64,000 nt of DNA from Rhodobacteraceae bacterium EhC02 (GTDB lineage: Bacteria > Pseudomonadota > Alphaproteobacteria > Rhodobacterales > Rhodobacteraceae). The notes under the pieces are model-generated. The model had not been told where the DNA came from and searched no databases. It was given only the letters and a program-made list of their open reading frames with translations. The stretch covers positions 1 to 64,000 of the forward strand of contig LXYH01000045.1 in the NCBI GenBank assembly GCA_001650895.1, given 5' to 3'. Position numbers and translations under genes: made by a program. This document shows, piece by piece, positions 54,499-64,000 of the stretch (the stretch's first letter is position 1; each line of letters opens with the position of its first letter).

Positions 54499-56088
54499 TC
54501 AGGCGGTCAGATCCAGCGCCGCGGCCAGCAGGGTGCGGGCATATTCCGTGCGCGGGTTGGCAAACAGGTCCTGCGCCTCGCCTGCCTCGACCACGTCGCC
54601 CTGTTTCATCACGATCATCTTGTGGCTCATCGCGCGCACAACGTTCAGATCGTGGCTGATGAACAGATAGGCCAACCCGTACTTGAGCTGCAGCGCACGC
54701 AGCAGGTCGACGATCTGGACCTGCACCGTCATGTCCAGCGCCGAGGTCGGCTCGTCCAGAACCAGAAGCTTGGGCCGCAGGATCATCGCGCGCGCGATCG
54801 CGATGCGCTGGCGCTGACCGCCTGAAAACTCATGCGGGTAGCGATGCATCGTGGCCGGGTCCAACCCGACCTCGGCCATGATCTCTGCCACCATCTGGCG
54901 CTTGTCCTGGCCCGGTGCCACACCGTGCACACCCAAGCCTTCCGCGATGATCTGCTCGCAGGTCATGCGCGGCGACAGGCTGCCGAACGGGTCCTGGAAC
55001 ACGATCTGCATGTCCTTGCGCAGCGCGCGCAGCTTGGATGTGGACCAGGCGCGCACGTCCTGACCGTCGAAGGTGATCGCGCCCTCGGACGCGATCAGGC
55101 GCATGATCGCCAGCGCCAGCGTGGTCTTGCCCGATCCGCTTTCGCCCACGATCCCCAATGTCTCGCCCGCGCGGACACTGATCGTCGCGTCGTTCACCGC
55201 CTTCACATGCCCCACCGTGCGCTTGAGAAACCCGCGCTGGATCGGGAACCAGACTTTCAGATGATCGGTGCGGATCAATTCGGGGGCGTTGTCCGGCACG
55301 GGGGCCGGATGCCCGACCGCGCGCGCGCCCAGCAACTTGCGCGTATACTCATGTTGCGGATTGGCGAAAATCTGGGCCGTGGGCCCCTGTTCGACAATCT
55401 CGCCACCTTTCATCACGCAAACCTTGTCGGCGATGCGGCGCACGATGCCCAGGTCATGGGTGATGAACAGAAGGCCCATGTTTTCGGTGCGTTTCAATTC
55501 CGCCAGCAGGTCAAGGATCTGCGCCTGAATGGTTACATCCAGGGCGGTCGTGGGTTCGTCTGCGATCAGCACATCGGGCTTGTTGGCAAGGGCCATGGCG
55601 ATCATCACCCGCTGGCGCTGTCCGCCCGACAACTGGTGCGGATAGGCGCCAAGGCGACTTTCGGGATCACGGATGCCGACCTTTTCAAGAAGTTCGATGA
55701 TCCGCGCCCGCGCGGCGTCACCAACGATTCCCTGATGCAGGGCAAGCGATTCGGACAGCTGCCGCTCCAGCGTATGGAGCGGGTTCAGGCTGGTCATCGG
55801 CTCCTGGAAGATGAAGCTGATGTCATTGCCGCGCACCTTGCGTAGCATCGCCTCATCCGCGCCGATCATCTGCTGGCCGTCATAGCTGACCGACCCGGAC
55901 ACCTGCGCGCTGTCACCCAGCAGCGACACGGTGCTGAGGGCGGTTACCGACTTGCCCGACCCGCTTTCGCCGACCAGCGCCACGGTCTCGCCCCGTTCCA
56001 GCGTGAACGACACACCGCGCACGGCCTGCGTCAGCTTTCCGTCCTGCCGGAAGGACACGTTCAGGTCACGGACCTCAAGCAGGCTCAT
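54499..56088 (-). CDS. yejF: Peptide ABC transporter, duplicated ATPase (YejF-type)
   Basis: A 529-residue protein with two ABC ATPase modules in tandem. Walker A GESGSGKS is at residues 40-47 and again in the second half (GESGSGKTT); signature motifs LSGGQRQRV and FSGGQRQRI and Walker B VLIADEP and LVLDEP are intact in both. It powers uptake of oligopeptides or peptide-like compounds with YejABE. It overlaps yejE by four bases. Confidence 0.93.
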   Translation of the reverse strand: MSLLEVRDLNVSFRQDGKLTQAVRGVSFTLERGETVALVGESGSGKSVTALSTVSLLGDSAQVSGSVSYDGQQMIGADEAMLRKVRGNDISFIFQEPMTSLNPLHTLERQLSESLALHQGIVGDAARARIIELLEKVGIRDPESRLGAYPHQLSGGQRQRVMIAMALANKPDVLIADEPTTALDVTIQAQILDLLAELKRTENMGLLFITHDLGIVRRIADKVCVMKGGEIVEQGPTAQIFANPQHEYTRKLLGARAVGHPAPVPDNAPELIRTDHLKVWFPIQRGFLKRTVGHVKAVNDATISVRAGETLGIVGESGSGKTTLALAIMRLIASEGAITFDGQDVRAWSTSKLRALRKDMQIVFQDPFGSLSPRMTCEQIIAEGLGVHGVAPGQDKRQMVAEIMAEVGLDPATMHRYPHEFSGGQRQRIAIARAMILRPKLLVLDEPTSALDMTVQVQIVDLLRALQLKYGLAYLFISHDLNVVRAMSHKMIVMKQGDVVEAGEAQDLFANPRTEYARTLLAAALDLTA

Positions 56089-57260
56089 TGAAAGGTCTTC
56101 CTGGGATCAAAGGCATCGCGCACGCCTTCAAAGATGAAGACCAGCAGCGACAACATGATGGCAAAGACAAAGAACGCGGTGAAGCCAAGCCAGGGCGCCT
56201 GCAGGTTCTGCTTGGCCTGAAGCGTCAGCTCGCCCAGCGAGGGGGCCGAGGATGGCAGGCCGAAGCCCAGGAAATCCAGCCCGGCCAGCGTGGCAATCGT
56301 GCCCGTCACGATGAAGGGCAGCATCGTCACGGTCGCCACCATCGCGTTGGGCAGCATGTGGCGGAACATGATCGTCGTGTTGCTGACACCCAGCGCCTTG
56401 GCTGCGCGCACGTATTCCAGGTTCCGGGCGCGCAGGAATTCTGCGCGCACCACCCCCACCAGCGCAGTCCAGCCGAACAGGACCGTGATGAACACCAGCA
56501 ACCAGAAACTTCGCCCCAATATCGCGAACAGGATGATGATCACGTATAGCGCAGGCGTCGCGCCCCAGATCTCGATGATGCGCTGAAAGATCAGGTCGAC
56601 CCAGCCGCCGAAATAGCCCTGGATCGCACCTGCCATGATGCCCACAAGCGATGCCAGCGTGGTCACGATCAGCGTGAACAGGATCGACAGGCGGAAGCCG
56701 TAGATCACACGCGCCATCACGTCGCGTTTGGTGTCATCGGTGCCCAGCCAGTTCTGGCCGTTGGGGGGAAGGGGTGCGGCTCCGGGGCGATCCACCGTCG
56801 TGCGATAGCTGTAGGGGATCAGCGGCCAGAGCGCCCAGCCCTGTTCGATCGCCTGCCCGTTGACCAGGCCGATCCCGGCCTGTTCCATGGTCCCTTCGGG
56901 ATCGTCGAAACAATCCTCAAGCCCGCCGGATGCGATGAGGCATTGCACCTCGATATCGCGGTAGGGCGCTTCGGTCTGGAAATCGCCACCAAAGGTGGTC
57001 TCGGGGTAGAAGCGGAAGATGGGCGTGTAGAATTCGCCCTGGTATTTCACAAGGATCGGCTTGTCATTGGCGATGAACTCGGCGCAGAGCGACAGGCCGA
57101 ACAGCACCGAGAAGATGATCAGCGACCAGAAGGCCCGCCGGTTACGCTTGAAATTGTTCCAGCGGCGCTGGTTCAGCGGTGACAGGAACGCCTTTTTGGG
57201 CGCGGCGATATCGGCCGGCATGGGTGCGGGCGTCACCGTGGGATCAGGCAGGGTGGCCAT
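56085..57260 (-). CDS. yejE: Peptide ABC transporter permease (YejE-type)
   Basis: A 391-residue permease with about six transmembrane helices. The EAA loop reads RAKNLEYVRAAKALGVSN-like (LRARNLEYVRAAKALGVSNT here). The long periplasmic insertion between helices 1 and 2 (about residues 70-165), including NWLGTDDTKRDV, is typical for YejE. It is the second membrane subunit, encoded three bases after yejB. Confidence 0.93.
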   Translation of the reverse strand: MATLPDPTVTPAPMPADIAAPKKAFLSPLNQRRWNNFKRNRRAFWSLIIFSVLFGLSLCAEFIANDKPILVKYQGEFYTPIFRFYPETTFGGDFQTEAPYRDIEVQCLIASGGLEDCFDDPEGTMEQAGIGLVNGQAIEQGWALWPLIPYSYRTTVDRPGAAPLPPNGQNWLGTDDTKRDVMARVIYGFRLSILFTLIVTTLASLVGIMAGAIQGYFGGWVDLIFQRIIEIWGATPALYVIIILFAILGRSFWLLVFITVLFGWTALVGVVRAEFLRARNLEYVRAAKALGVSNTTIMFRHMLPNAMVATVTMLPFIVTGTIATLAGLDFLGFGLPSSAPSLGELTLQAKQNLQAPWLGFTAFFVFAIMLSLLVFIFEGVRDAFDPRKTFQ

Positions 57261-57263
57261 CGC

Positions 57264-58349
57264 TTATCCCTCCCTCTTCTCGAAATCGATGCGCGGATCG
57301 ACCAGCACATACATCAGGTCCGACAGGATGCCCACAACCAGCCCGATCAGGCCAAAGATGAACAGCGTGCCGAAGATCACCGGATAATCGCGCGCCACCG
57401 CCGCTTCGAAGCCAAGACGCCCCAGGCCATCCAGCGAAAAGATCGTCTCGATGATCAGCGATCCGCCGAAGAACACGCCGATGAACACGGCCGGAAACCC
57501 CGCGATCACGATCAGCATCGCGTTGCGGAAGACATGGCCGTAAAGCACCTTTTTCTCCGACAGGCCCTTGGCGCGGGCGGTCATGACGTAGTGCTTCTTG
57601 ATCTCGTCCAGAAAGCTGTTCTTGGTCAGCAGGGTCAGCGTTGCGAAAGCCGATATGGTCGAGGCCGTCACCGGAAGCGCGATATGCCAGAAATAGTCAC
57701 CCACCTTGCCCAGCAGCGACAGTTCATCGAAATTGTCCGATGTCAGCCCCCGCAACGGGAAGATCTGCCAGTAGGACCCGCCCGCGAACAGGACAAGCAG
57801 CAGGATCGCGAACAGGAAACCGGGGATCGCATAGGCCACGATGATCATGCCTGATGTCCATGTATCGAAGGGCGAACCATCCTTGACCGCTTTTCGGATG
57901 CCCAGCGGAATCGACACGGCATAGGCAATCAGCGTGGACCACAGGCCAAGGGTGATCGACACCGGCATCTTTTCCAGCACGAGGTCGATCACGCTGATCG
58001 AACGGAAATAGCTCTCGCCGAAATCCAGCCGCATGTAGTTCCACAGCATGTTCAGGAACCGTTCCAGCGGCGGCTTGTCGAACCCGAATTCCTTCTCCAA
58101 TTGGGCGATGAATTCGGGCGGCAGGCCCCGCGCGCCGGCATATTCGCTGTCTGATCCGGCCCCGGCACTGACACCTGCGTCACCGCCACCGGCGAAGCCT
58201 TCGAAGACGTCACCCTGGCCCTGCACCTGTGCGATGATCTGCTCGATCGGGCCGCCCGGCACGAATTGCACCAGGGCAAAATTGATCACCATGATCCCCA
58301 GCAGCGTCGGGATCACAAGTGCCAGACGGCGAAGGATATAGGCGCCCAT
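57264..58349 (-). CDS. yejB: Peptide ABC transporter permease (YejB-type)
   Basis: A 361-residue permease with about six transmembrane helices. It opens [20 protein letters not shown] and has the OppB-like [10 protein letters not shown] Gly/Ala-rich low-complexity insert (about residues 45-75) precedes [21 protein letters not shown]; this is usual for YejB. The EAA-loop region [16 protein letters not shown] is conserved. It lies 12 bases after yejA. Confidence 0.93.
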   Translation of the reverse strand: MGAYILRRLALVIPTLLGIMVINFALVQFVPGGPIEQIIAQVQGQGDVFEGFAGGGDAGVSAGAGSDSEYAGARGLPPEFIAQLEKEFGFDKPPLERFLNMLWNYMRLDFGESYFRSISVIDLVLEKMPVSITLGLWSTLIAYAVSIPLGIRKAVKDGSPFDTWTSGMIIVAYAIPGFLFAILLLVLFAGGSYWQIFPLRGLTSDNFDELSLLGKVGDYFWHIALPVTASTISAFATLTLLTKNSFLDEIKKHYVMTARAKGLSEKKVLYGHVFRNAMLIVIAGFPAVFIGVFFGGSLIIETIFSLDGLGRLGFEAAVARDYPVIFGTLFIFGLIGLVVGILSDLMYVLVDPRIDFEKREG

Positions 58350-58361
58350 GCCCCGCGCCCC

Positions 58362-60275
58362 TTAGCGGATCGCGCCAGAGGCGCGCAGCGCCTGCGCCTT
58401 GTCCGCGTTGAACCACCAGATCGACAGCTCGCCCATGCCATTGGGCGGCGGGTTATCGGTATAGGGACGCTCGTACATATCGAAATAGGCGATGTTATGC
58501 TCGCCCTTGTACCACTGGGGCACCCAGATGTGCATGGCGCGCAAGACCCGGTCCAAAGCCGACACGGCGGTTTCCAGGTCTTCGCGGGTGGTCGCGTTCT
58601 CGATCGTCTTGATCAGCGCGTCCACCGCCACGTTGTTCACACCGGCGATGTTGTTCGACCCCTCGACCGCGGCGGCCTCGCCACCGAAGATGCCGCGCAA
58701 TTCGATGCCCGGCGTCTGCGACATGGAATAGCGGCGCGTCACGATGTCGAAATCGAAGTTCTTTTCCCGCTCCTGCGACTGGGCGCTGTCGACGCGGGTA
58801 TAGACCGCGTCCACGCCAAGACGGCGCAGGTTTTCGACATAGGGGTTGATGATGCGCTCGAAACTGGCGCTGTCGTTCAGCACTTCGATCCGCAGCGGCT
58901 GACCTGCCGCGTTCACGCGAATGCCATCGGCCCCGACGGTCCAGCCCGCTTCGTCCAGCAAACGCCCGGCGGCGCGCAGCACCCTGCGGTCAGCCACGTT
59001 GTCGGGGCTTGATACGGCAGGGGTAAAGGCGGGTTCGGTGAAAACAGTTTCGGGCACATATTCGCGCAGCGGTTCCAGCAGGGCCAGTTCGGCATCCGAG
59101 GGCAGACCCTCGGCCTGCATGGTGGAATTTTCCCAGAAACTGTCGGTGCGCGCATAGATTCCGTAGAACAGGCTTTCATTGGCCCATTCGAAGTTGAAGG
59201 CCATGCCGATGGCCTGACGCACGCGCGGATCCTCGAACACCGGACGGCGCAGGTTGAACCAGAAGCCCTGCGTCCCGGCAGGACGGCCATCCGGCAGGGT
59301 TTCCACCTTGACGGCCCCGCTCTGAACCGCCGGGAAATCATATCCCGTGGCCCAGATCAGCGACATGAATTCCTCGCGGTACATGTAGGCGCCCGCCTTG
59401 AAGGCTTCGAAGGCGGTGGTGTAATCCGCGAAATACTCGATCTGCAGGATGTCGAAATTGCTCTGTCCGACGTTCACGTTCAGATCGCGCGCCCAGTAGT
59501 CATCGCGCCGCTTGTAGCTGACGGACCGGCCCGGATCGACGCGGTCCAGCATATAGGGACCCGACCCAAGCGGCGGCTCGAGCGTGGATTCCGCGAAATC
59601 GCGGGTCTCGTAATAGGCGCGCGAAAAGATCGGCAGGCCGGCGGCGCTCATGGCCAGTTCGCGCAGGGCGCCATCTGGATTGAAGGTGAACTTGACCGTC
59701 AGATCATCGATCGCCTCGACCGATTTGAAATCCTTGAACAGCACCCGGTAAGACGGCTGGCCCTTGTCGCGCAGCACCTCGTAGCTGAAGACCACATCAT
59801 GGGCGGTGACGGGCGTTCCATCGGAAAAACGCGCCTCGGGGCGCATGTGGAAGATCGCCCATTCGCGGTTTTCGGGGTATTCGATCGTATGGGCGACAAG
59901 GCCGTACATCGCGTCAGGTTCGTCCAGCGATCCGGTCATCAGCGTGTCGAAGAACACGGTCGACAGGGCGGCGGCATTGCCCTTGAGGATATAGGGCGTG
60001 AGGCTGTCGAAGGTGCCGAATCCCCAGGTCGAGAATGTGCCGCCCTTCGGCGCCTCCGGGTTCACATAGTCGAAATGGGCAAAGCCCTCAGGATATTTCA
60101 GATCCCCGAAGGTGGAAATGCCATGGGCGCGGATGATCCGCTCTTCGGCCCTGAGGGGCGCCATGGACGCCAGAACAAGCAGGCATGCCATCCCCAGCGC
60201 CATCAACATGGCGACAAGGCGGGGCGGCGTGGATTGGGCGGTGCGCGCGGCGGCGCTGCTGCGGGGCCGGTTCAA
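58362..60275 (-). CDS. yejA: Peptide ABC transporter substrate-binding protein (YejA-type)
   Basis: A 637-residue SBP_bac_5-family protein with a signal peptide ending near residue 43 (APLRA-EERI). YejA relatives bind antimicrobial peptides, microcin C-like compounds or muropeptide fragments. Family segments AHFDYVNPEAPKGG-like (about residues 65-78) and GTQGFWFNLRRPVFEDPRVR (about 332-351) are clear. First gene of the yejABEF operon. Confidence 0.92.
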   Translation of the reverse strand: MNRPRSSAAARTAQSTPPRLVAMLMALGMACLLVLASMAPLRAEERIIRAHGISTFGDLKYPEGFAHFDYVNPEAPKGGTFSTWGFGTFDSLTPYILKGNAAALSTVFFDTLMTGSLDEPDAMYGLVAHTIEYPENREWAIFHMRPEARFSDGTPVTAHDVVFSYEVLRDKGQPSYRVLFKDFKSVEAIDDLTVKFTFNPDGALRELAMSAAGLPIFSRAYYETRDFAESTLEPPLGSGPYMLDRVDPGRSVSYKRRDDYWARDLNVNVGQSNFDILQIEYFADYTTAFEAFKAGAYMYREEFMSLIWATGYDFPAVQSGAVKVETLPDGRPAGTQGFWFNLRRPVFEDPRVRQAIGMAFNFEWANESLFYGIYARTDSFWENSTMQAEGLPSDAELALLEPLREYVPETVFTEPAFTPAVSSPDNVADRRVLRAAGRLLDEAGWTVGADGIRVNAAGQPLRIEVLNDSASFERIINPYVENLRRLGVDAVYTRVDSAQSQEREKNFDFDIVTRRYSMSQTPGIELRGIFGGEAAAVEGSNNIAGVNNVAVDALIKTIENATTREDLETAVSALDRVLRAMHIWVPQWYKGEHNIAYFDMYERPYTDNPPPNGMGELSIWWFNADKAQALRASGAIR

Positions 60276-60414
60276 GTGCTCATCCTCCTGCTGGTGCGGC
60301 CGGTACGATCCGGTCCTCGTTGGTCAAACTAAGCTAAAGGGCGGCAAGGGCCATATTCAAGTTGAGATTGGGTGATCTTTCCGTGATCGACGGCAAAGTG
60401 ACCGGCGCGGAATG

Positions 60415-60449
60415 AAAAAGACCGCCGATGCATGGCATGGCGGTCTTTT
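60415..60449 (-). terminator. Rho-independent terminator of the cytochrome c gene
   Basis: AAAAGACCGCC (60416-60426) pairs with GGCGGTCTTTT (60439-60449) around a 12-base loop. On the minus strand the stem ends in GGCGGTCTTTTT, a classic T-run, 21 bases after the cytochrome c stop. Confidence 0.85.
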
Positions 60450-60470
60450 GATCGTCTCAACAAGACGGGA

Positions 60471-60980
60471 TCAGTTGTCGATGCTGTCCAGGTAGGCGAT
60501 CAGGTCTGCACGATCCTCGGGGGATTTCAGACCTGCAAAAGCCATCGAGGTGCCGGGCGCATAACCACGGGGGTTCTCAAGGAAAGCCGACAGGTTTTCG
60601 GGGGACCAGACGTCGTCGGTGCCGATCGCGCCGGAATAGCCAAATCCGTCTGCCGCACCTTTCTGACGGCCGACAATACCATAAAGGTAAGGGCCGGTTC
60701 CGTTCGCGCCGGGCTCAAGCTTGTGGCAGGCAGCGCATTTGTTGAACTGGCGCGCGCCGCGGCCAATGTCGGCCGCAGCCAGCAGTTCCTCGAAGTTCAC
60801 TTCTTCGACAATTTCGGCGACTTCTTCGGCACCGGTGTCGATCACATAGGCCTGCTGGGTTTCGCCGTGACCGCCGCCCGTGTGATAAAGTTCCTCAGCG
60901 CCCCACTTGGCCAGAAGGAAAATCAGAAGAGCACCGCAGAAGGCACCCAGGGTCTTGGTGAAGGTCATCGTGTCAAGCAT
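60471..60980 (-). CDS. Membrane-anchored cytochrome c (c552/cy type)
   Basis: A 169-residue monohaem cytochrome with an uncleaved N-terminal anchor (MLDTMTFTKTLGAFCGALLI...), an acidic hinge rich in Glu/Val (about residues 49-68), the haem site CAACH (Cys82-His86) and the Met-ligand region GTSMAFAGLK. It resembles the CycM/cytochrome cy group that links the bc1 complex to terminal oxidases such as the cbb3 oxidase encoded here. The ATG at 60980 gives the family-like MLDTMTFTK start. Confidence 0.92.
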   Translation of the reverse strand: MLDTMTFTKTLGAFCGALLIFLLAKWGAEELYHTGGGHGETQQAYVIDTGAEEVAEIVEEVNFEELLAAADIGRGARQFNKCAACHKLEPGANGTGPYLYGIVGRQKGAADGFGYSGAIGTDDVWSPENLSAFLENPRGYAPGTSMAFAGLKSPEDRADLIAYLDSIDN

Positions 60981-61127
60981 GTCTCGCCCGTCCGTTGAAT
61001 CGGTTTGCAATTTGGTCGCTATCCGGCGGGTATCTATTGCTTCCCCTTCTGCGTGGCAAGGTATAGTTACCGCGACCAAACGCCCACCGGGGCGAAAAGT
61101 GACCCGAATTCGACAGGAATTGACCGT

Positions 61128-61958
61128 ATGACCAATCGCATTGCCTTTCAGGGGGACCTTGGTGCCTATTCGCACGAAGCCTGCGTGGCCGCCCGCCCGG
61201 ACCTTGAGGCGCTGCCCTGCCGCACCTTCGAAGAGGTGATCGAGGCGGTGAATTCGGGCCGTGCCGCCATGGCGATGCTGCCGGTGGAAAACTCGACCTA
61301 CGGGCGGGTTGCCGACATTCACAGGCTGCTGCCCGAATCCGGCCTGCATATCGTGGGCGAGGTCTTCGTGCGGGTGCGCATCTGCCTGATGGCGCAACCG
61401 GGCACAAGGCTTGAGGATATCCGCAAGGTGCGGGCCCATCTGGTGCTGATCCCGCAGGCAAGGGCCTTTCTGGACCAGCATGGCATTGCCGCCGAAGCTG
61501 CCGCCGACAGCGCGGGCGCCGCAGCAGAGCTGGCGCGCGATGGTGCCGGGGACCAGGGCGTTCTGGCCAGCGAACTGGCCGCGCAGATCCACGGGCTGGA
61601 GGTTCTGGCCCGCGACATCGAAGATCACGGTCATAACACGACGCGCTTCCTGCTCATGGCCCCGCAGGCCGACATGACACGCCGGTCCGACCACATGATG
61701 ACGACATTCATCTTCCAGGTCCGCAACATTCCCGCAGCACTCTACAAGGCGATGGGTGGTTTCGCCACGAACGGTGTGAACATGACCAAGCTGGAAAGCT
61801 ACATGGTGGGTGGTTCCTTCACGGCGACGCAGTTCTATGCCGATATCGAAGGGCACCCCGACGATGAGAATGTGCAGCGTGCCCTGGAAGAGCTGCGCTA
61901 TTTCACCAATGAGTTGACGATCCTGGGCGTCTATCCGGCCGACCCCAAGCGTTATTGA
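61128..61958 (+). CDS. pheA: Prephenate dehydratase
   Basis: A 276-residue stand-alone prephenate dehydratase (no chorismate mutase domain). The catalytic part has FQGDLGAYSHEA, LPVENSTYGRV and NTTRFLLM with the essential Thr-Arg-Phe. The C-terminal ACT domain includes TKLESYMVGG where ESRP is usual, and binds phenylalanine for feedback control. It makes phenylpyruvate for phenylalanine synthesis. Divergent from the cytochrome c gene across 147 bases. Confidence 0.96.
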   Translation: MTNRIAFQGDLGAYSHEACVAARPDLEALPCRTFEEVIEAVNSGRAAMAMLPVENSTYGRVADIHRLLPESGLHIVGEVFVRVRICLMAQPGTRLEDIRKVRAHLVLIPQARAFLDQHGIAAEAAADSAGAAAELARDGAGDQGVLASELAAQIHGLEVLARDIEDHGHNTTRFLLMAPQADMTRRSDHMMTTFIFQVRNIPAALYKAMGGFATNGVNMTKLESYMVGGSFTATQFYADIEGHPDDENVQRALEELRYFTNELTILGVYPADPKRY

Positions 61959-61996
61959 ACCGAATAGCGCACCGCGTCAGGACAAAAGGAAACCGC

Positions 61997-62974
61997 ATGA
62001 AAGTCCATATTCTCGACGATTGGTTCGACACCCTGCGTGCTCTGCCCTCTTTCGCCCGGCTCGAAGGGCATGAGGTCACCGTCTGGACCGATCATGTGGA
62101 AGACGTGGACATCCTTGCCGACAGGCTGGCCGAGGCCGAAGCGCTGGTGCTGTTCCGCGAGCGCACGGCCGTGACGGCCGCGCTTCTGGACCGTCTGCCG
62201 AACTTGCGCCTGATCTCGCAACGCGGGCCCTATCCGCATGTGGACGTTGCCGCCTGCACGGCACGCGGGGTGCTTGTGTCGTCGAACATGAGCGCGGGGC
62301 TGCCATCCTATGCGGCGGCCGAGCTGACCTGGGGACTGATCCTGGCCGCGATGCGGCAGATCCCGCAGCAGATGGCCAGCCTGCGCGCGGGGCACTGGCA
62401 GATGGGCGTCGGGCGCACGTTGCGCGGGCGACCGCTTGGCCTGTTCGGCTATGGACGCATTTCTGGCGTTGTGGCGGGTTATGCGCGCGCCTTCGGCATG
62501 CCCGTGCATGTCTGGGGATCAGAGGCCGCGCGAGAGAGGGCGACAGCCGACGGGCTTTTCGTTCCCGAAAGCCGCGAGGCGTTCTTTGCCGGCTGCGACG
62601 TCATCAGCCTGCATGTGAAACTGACGCCTGCGACGCGTGGCATCATCACGGCTGCGGATCTGGGCGCGATGCGGCCCGGATCGGTGCTGGTGAACACCTC
62701 GCGTTCCGGCCTGATCGCGGCAGGCGCGCTGCTGGACGGGTTGAACGCGGGTCGCCCCGGCACGGCGGCGCTGGATGTGTTCGACACCGAGCCGCTGGCG
62801 AATGTCGCCAACCCGCTGATGTCACATCCAAACGTGATCTGCACACCGCATATCGGCTACGTGACCGAAGACGAACTGGACATGCAATTCGGCGATATCT
62901 ACGACCAGATCAACGCCTATGCGCAGGGCGCGCCCATCCACCTGGCCAACCCGGAGATCGGCCCGAAAGCCTGA
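61997..62974 (+). CDS. D-2-hydroxyacid dehydrogenase family protein
   Basis: A 325-residue NAD-dependent dehydrogenase of the SerA/D-lactate type. Active-site residues are conserved: Arg in VNTSRSGLI, Glu in LDVFDTEPL and His in CTPHIGYVTEDE. The nucleotide loop reads LFGYGRISGVVAGYARAFGM. Substrate could be a 2-oxoacid such as phenylpyruvate, given pheA just upstream, but this is a guess. AAAAGGA precedes the ATG at 61997. Confidence 0.87.
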   Translation: MKVHILDDWFDTLRALPSFARLEGHEVTVWTDHVEDVDILADRLAEAEALVLFRERTAVTAALLDRLPNLRLISQRGPYPHVDVAACTARGVLVSSNMSAGLPSYAAAELTWGLILAAMRQIPQQMASLRAGHWQMGVGRTLRGRPLGLFGYGRISGVVAGYARAFGMPVHVWGSEAARERATADGLFVPESREAFFAGCDVISLHVKLTPATRGIITAADLGAMRPGSVLVNTSRSGLIAAGALLDGLNAGRPGTAALDVFDTEPLANVANPLMSHPNVICTPHIGYVTEDELDMQFGDIYDQINAYAQGAPIHLANPEIGPKA

Positions 62975-62985
62975 TCCGCCAAGGC

Positions 62986-63453
62986 TCAACCCAGGCGCTT
63001 GGCGCGGTCTTCCAGATCGCGGGCATAGTCGGCCATCCTGAGGTGGAACTTCTTGTTCAGGTTGGTCCGCGCCAGTTTCAACGACTGTACCAGCAGCCGG
63101 GCCGAAATCGACCTTGGCTTGAGCTCAAGTTCCACACTCAGCCGTGTGCGGCCTCGTGACAGGGCCAGCATTTCAACCTTCATGTCGGTTTCAAGCCCCT
63201 GTGCCACAGAATGAAACCGCATGTTGTTGGGCGGATCATATTCGGTCATCCGGATTTCAAGCTGGCGTTGCCGCCCACGCGCCATGAAGCTGGCCGACCA
63301 GCTCATGCCGATGCCGGGTTTTCGCATGTTGTCGGTCCGCTGTACCTCGGCCCCGCGCCGCAGGGCGGCCCTTTCGAGTGTCTCGAAATCGCTGACCAGC
63401 GCAAAGACCTGTTCGATCGGCGCTTCGATGTCTTCCTTGGAAGAGAATTTCAT
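62986..63453 (-). CDS. SRPBCC-fold protein
   Basis: A 155-residue START/Bet v 1-like protein. It begins MKFSSKEDIEAPIEQVFALVSDFETLER, the usual opening of polyketide-cyclase/CoxG-like members, and ends in a long amphipathic helix. It should bind a small hydrophobic ligand. Function unknown; it is a common Rhodobacterales protein next to unrelated genes. Convergent with the 2-hydroxyacid dehydrogenase gene. Confidence 0.8.
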   Translation of the reverse strand: MKFSSKEDIEAPIEQVFALVSDFETLERAALRRGAEVQRTDNMRKPGIGMSWSASFMARGRQRQLEIRMTEYDPPNNMRFHSVAQGLETDMKVEMLALSRGRTRLSVELELKPRSISARLLVQSLKLARTNLNKKFHLRMADYARDLEDRAKRLG

Positions 63454-63588
63454 AACCGTTCACTCGTACATTTGGGGCGCCGACATTGGCGCTTCCGTCG
63501 ACCATAGCGCGCAGGACCATCCTGGCCAGCCGTCCAGGCTGCAGGCGCATTTCGGACAAGATGCGTCATATAGAGGCGCAGTTTCATG

Positions 63589-64000
63589 TCAATCAAGCCG
63601 GTCCGCAAGCCAATTGCTGAGGATGAAATGAGCAATCGCCCCCTTGCGCGCGGGCAGCAGCTTTGGATGGCGCCCCGCGAAGGCTTCGAGCATGTCGTCG
63701 CGGCTGACCCACATCGCATCCTCGATCTCGACCGGGTCGATCGTGATGTCGCGGCTGGTTGCCTCTCCGCGGCAGCCCAGCATCAGCGAGGATGGAAACG
63801 GCCATGGCTGACTGGCAAGGTAGTCCACCTGCCCGACGCGCACGCCCGCCTCTTCCCAGACTTCGCGGCGCACCGCCGCCTCGATCGTCTCGCCGGGTTC
63901 GATAAATCCGGCAAGCAGTGAATACATCCCCTCGGGCCAGCCGTGCGAGCGCCCCATCAGGACAGAATTGCCATGCGTAATCAACATGATGACCACGGGA
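63589..64000 (-). CDS. nudC: NADH pyrophosphatase NudC, C-terminal part (cut by window end)
   Basis: About 137 codons of the 3' part lie in the window and the gene continues beyond 64000. The Nudix box is intact (GFIEPGETIEAAVRREVWEE plus AGV), and it is followed by SQPWPFPSSLM, the NudC-specific signature. NudC hydrolyses NADH and removes NAD caps from RNA. The N-terminal zinc-ribbon domain would be outside the window. Confidence 0.92.
   Translation of the reverse strand, partial: PVVIMLITHGNSVLMGRSHGWPEGMYSLLAGFIEPGETIEAAVRREVWEEAGVRVGQVDYLASQPWPFPSSLMLGCRGEATSRDITIDPVEIEDAMWVSRDDMLEAFAGRHPKLLPARKGAIAHFILSNWLADRLD

Noticed and set aside
1-64000. CRISPR array, prophage, transposon or toxin-antitoxin module
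   Set aside because: No regularly spaced repeats, integrase, transposase or phage structural genes were seen; the P-loop kinase at 2680 has no visible antitoxin partner.

Overview
The window looks like a chromosomal segment of a marine-type alphaproteobacterium of the Rhodobacteraceae (Roseobacter relatives). Three things point there. Coding DNA is GC-rich. The block hemN / fnrL / uspA-like / ccoNOQP / ccoGHIS has the gene content and order known from Rhodobacter. Two TRAP transporters, a ureDA-J-BCEFG cluster with an embedded HupE/UreJ gene, and recurring intergenic elements with a GGGATATTT...GCAAG(AAGAAG) core are also typical. No phage, transposase, CRISPR array or rRNA gene was seen.

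Layout. 1-3.6 kb: a gene-poor, less GC-rich edge with a small membrane protein coupled to an atypical SDR, a divergent LysR regulator, a P-loop kinase and an elongator tRNA-Met. 4.0-9.7 kb: a complete urease operon. 9.85-15.3 kb: LysR, an amidase-signature hydrolase and a TRAP transporter in the order M-P-Q. 15.4-29.8 kb: an acyl-CoA catabolic island holding an SCP2-type thiolase, a second TRAP transporter (P-Q-M), two AMP-forming acyl-CoA ligases, a type II 3-hydroxyacyl-CoA dehydrogenase-like SDR, a GST, a cytochrome P450, a second thiolase, a crotonase, an MECR-like reductase and a TetR regulator.

29.8-41.4 kb: an AcuC-like deacetylase, a glutathione peroxidase, an FAD-linked 2-hydroxyacid dehydrogenase, hemC/hemE (divergent), hemF, an SDR, rsmC, clpS, a HAD hydrolase and a D,D-carboxypeptidase with a SPOR tail. 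41.5-52.8 kb: the microaerobic block ccoS-I-H-G, ccoP-Q-O-N, uspA-like, fnrL and hemN. Four FNR-type boxes (TTGAY-N4-RTCAA) lie in its promoter regions. 52.9-60.3 kb: an endonuclease/phosphatase-family protein, a secreted HExxH protein and a yejABEF-type peptide ABC importer. 60.4-64 kb: a membrane-anchored cytochrome c, pheA, a 2-hydroxyacid dehydrogenase, an SRPBCC protein and the 3' part of nudC.

How it works together. The urease and amidase blocks would both release ammonia from imported or internal nitrogen compounds. The catabolic island looks like a self-contained import, CoA-activation and beta-oxidation route for an unidentified, possibly branched or cyclic, carboxylate. Its three divergent promoters share a CAATCRTT-centred element, which makes the TetR protein encoded at its end a good candidate for the common repressor. 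The cco/fnrL/hemN block supplies the cbb3 oxidase, its copper and assembly factors, and oxygen-independent haem synthesis at low oxygen. The hemC-hemE promoter carries a TGT-N12-ACA element of the PpsR/CrtJ type. All functional calls come from reading the sequence and recalling families; no database search was run.
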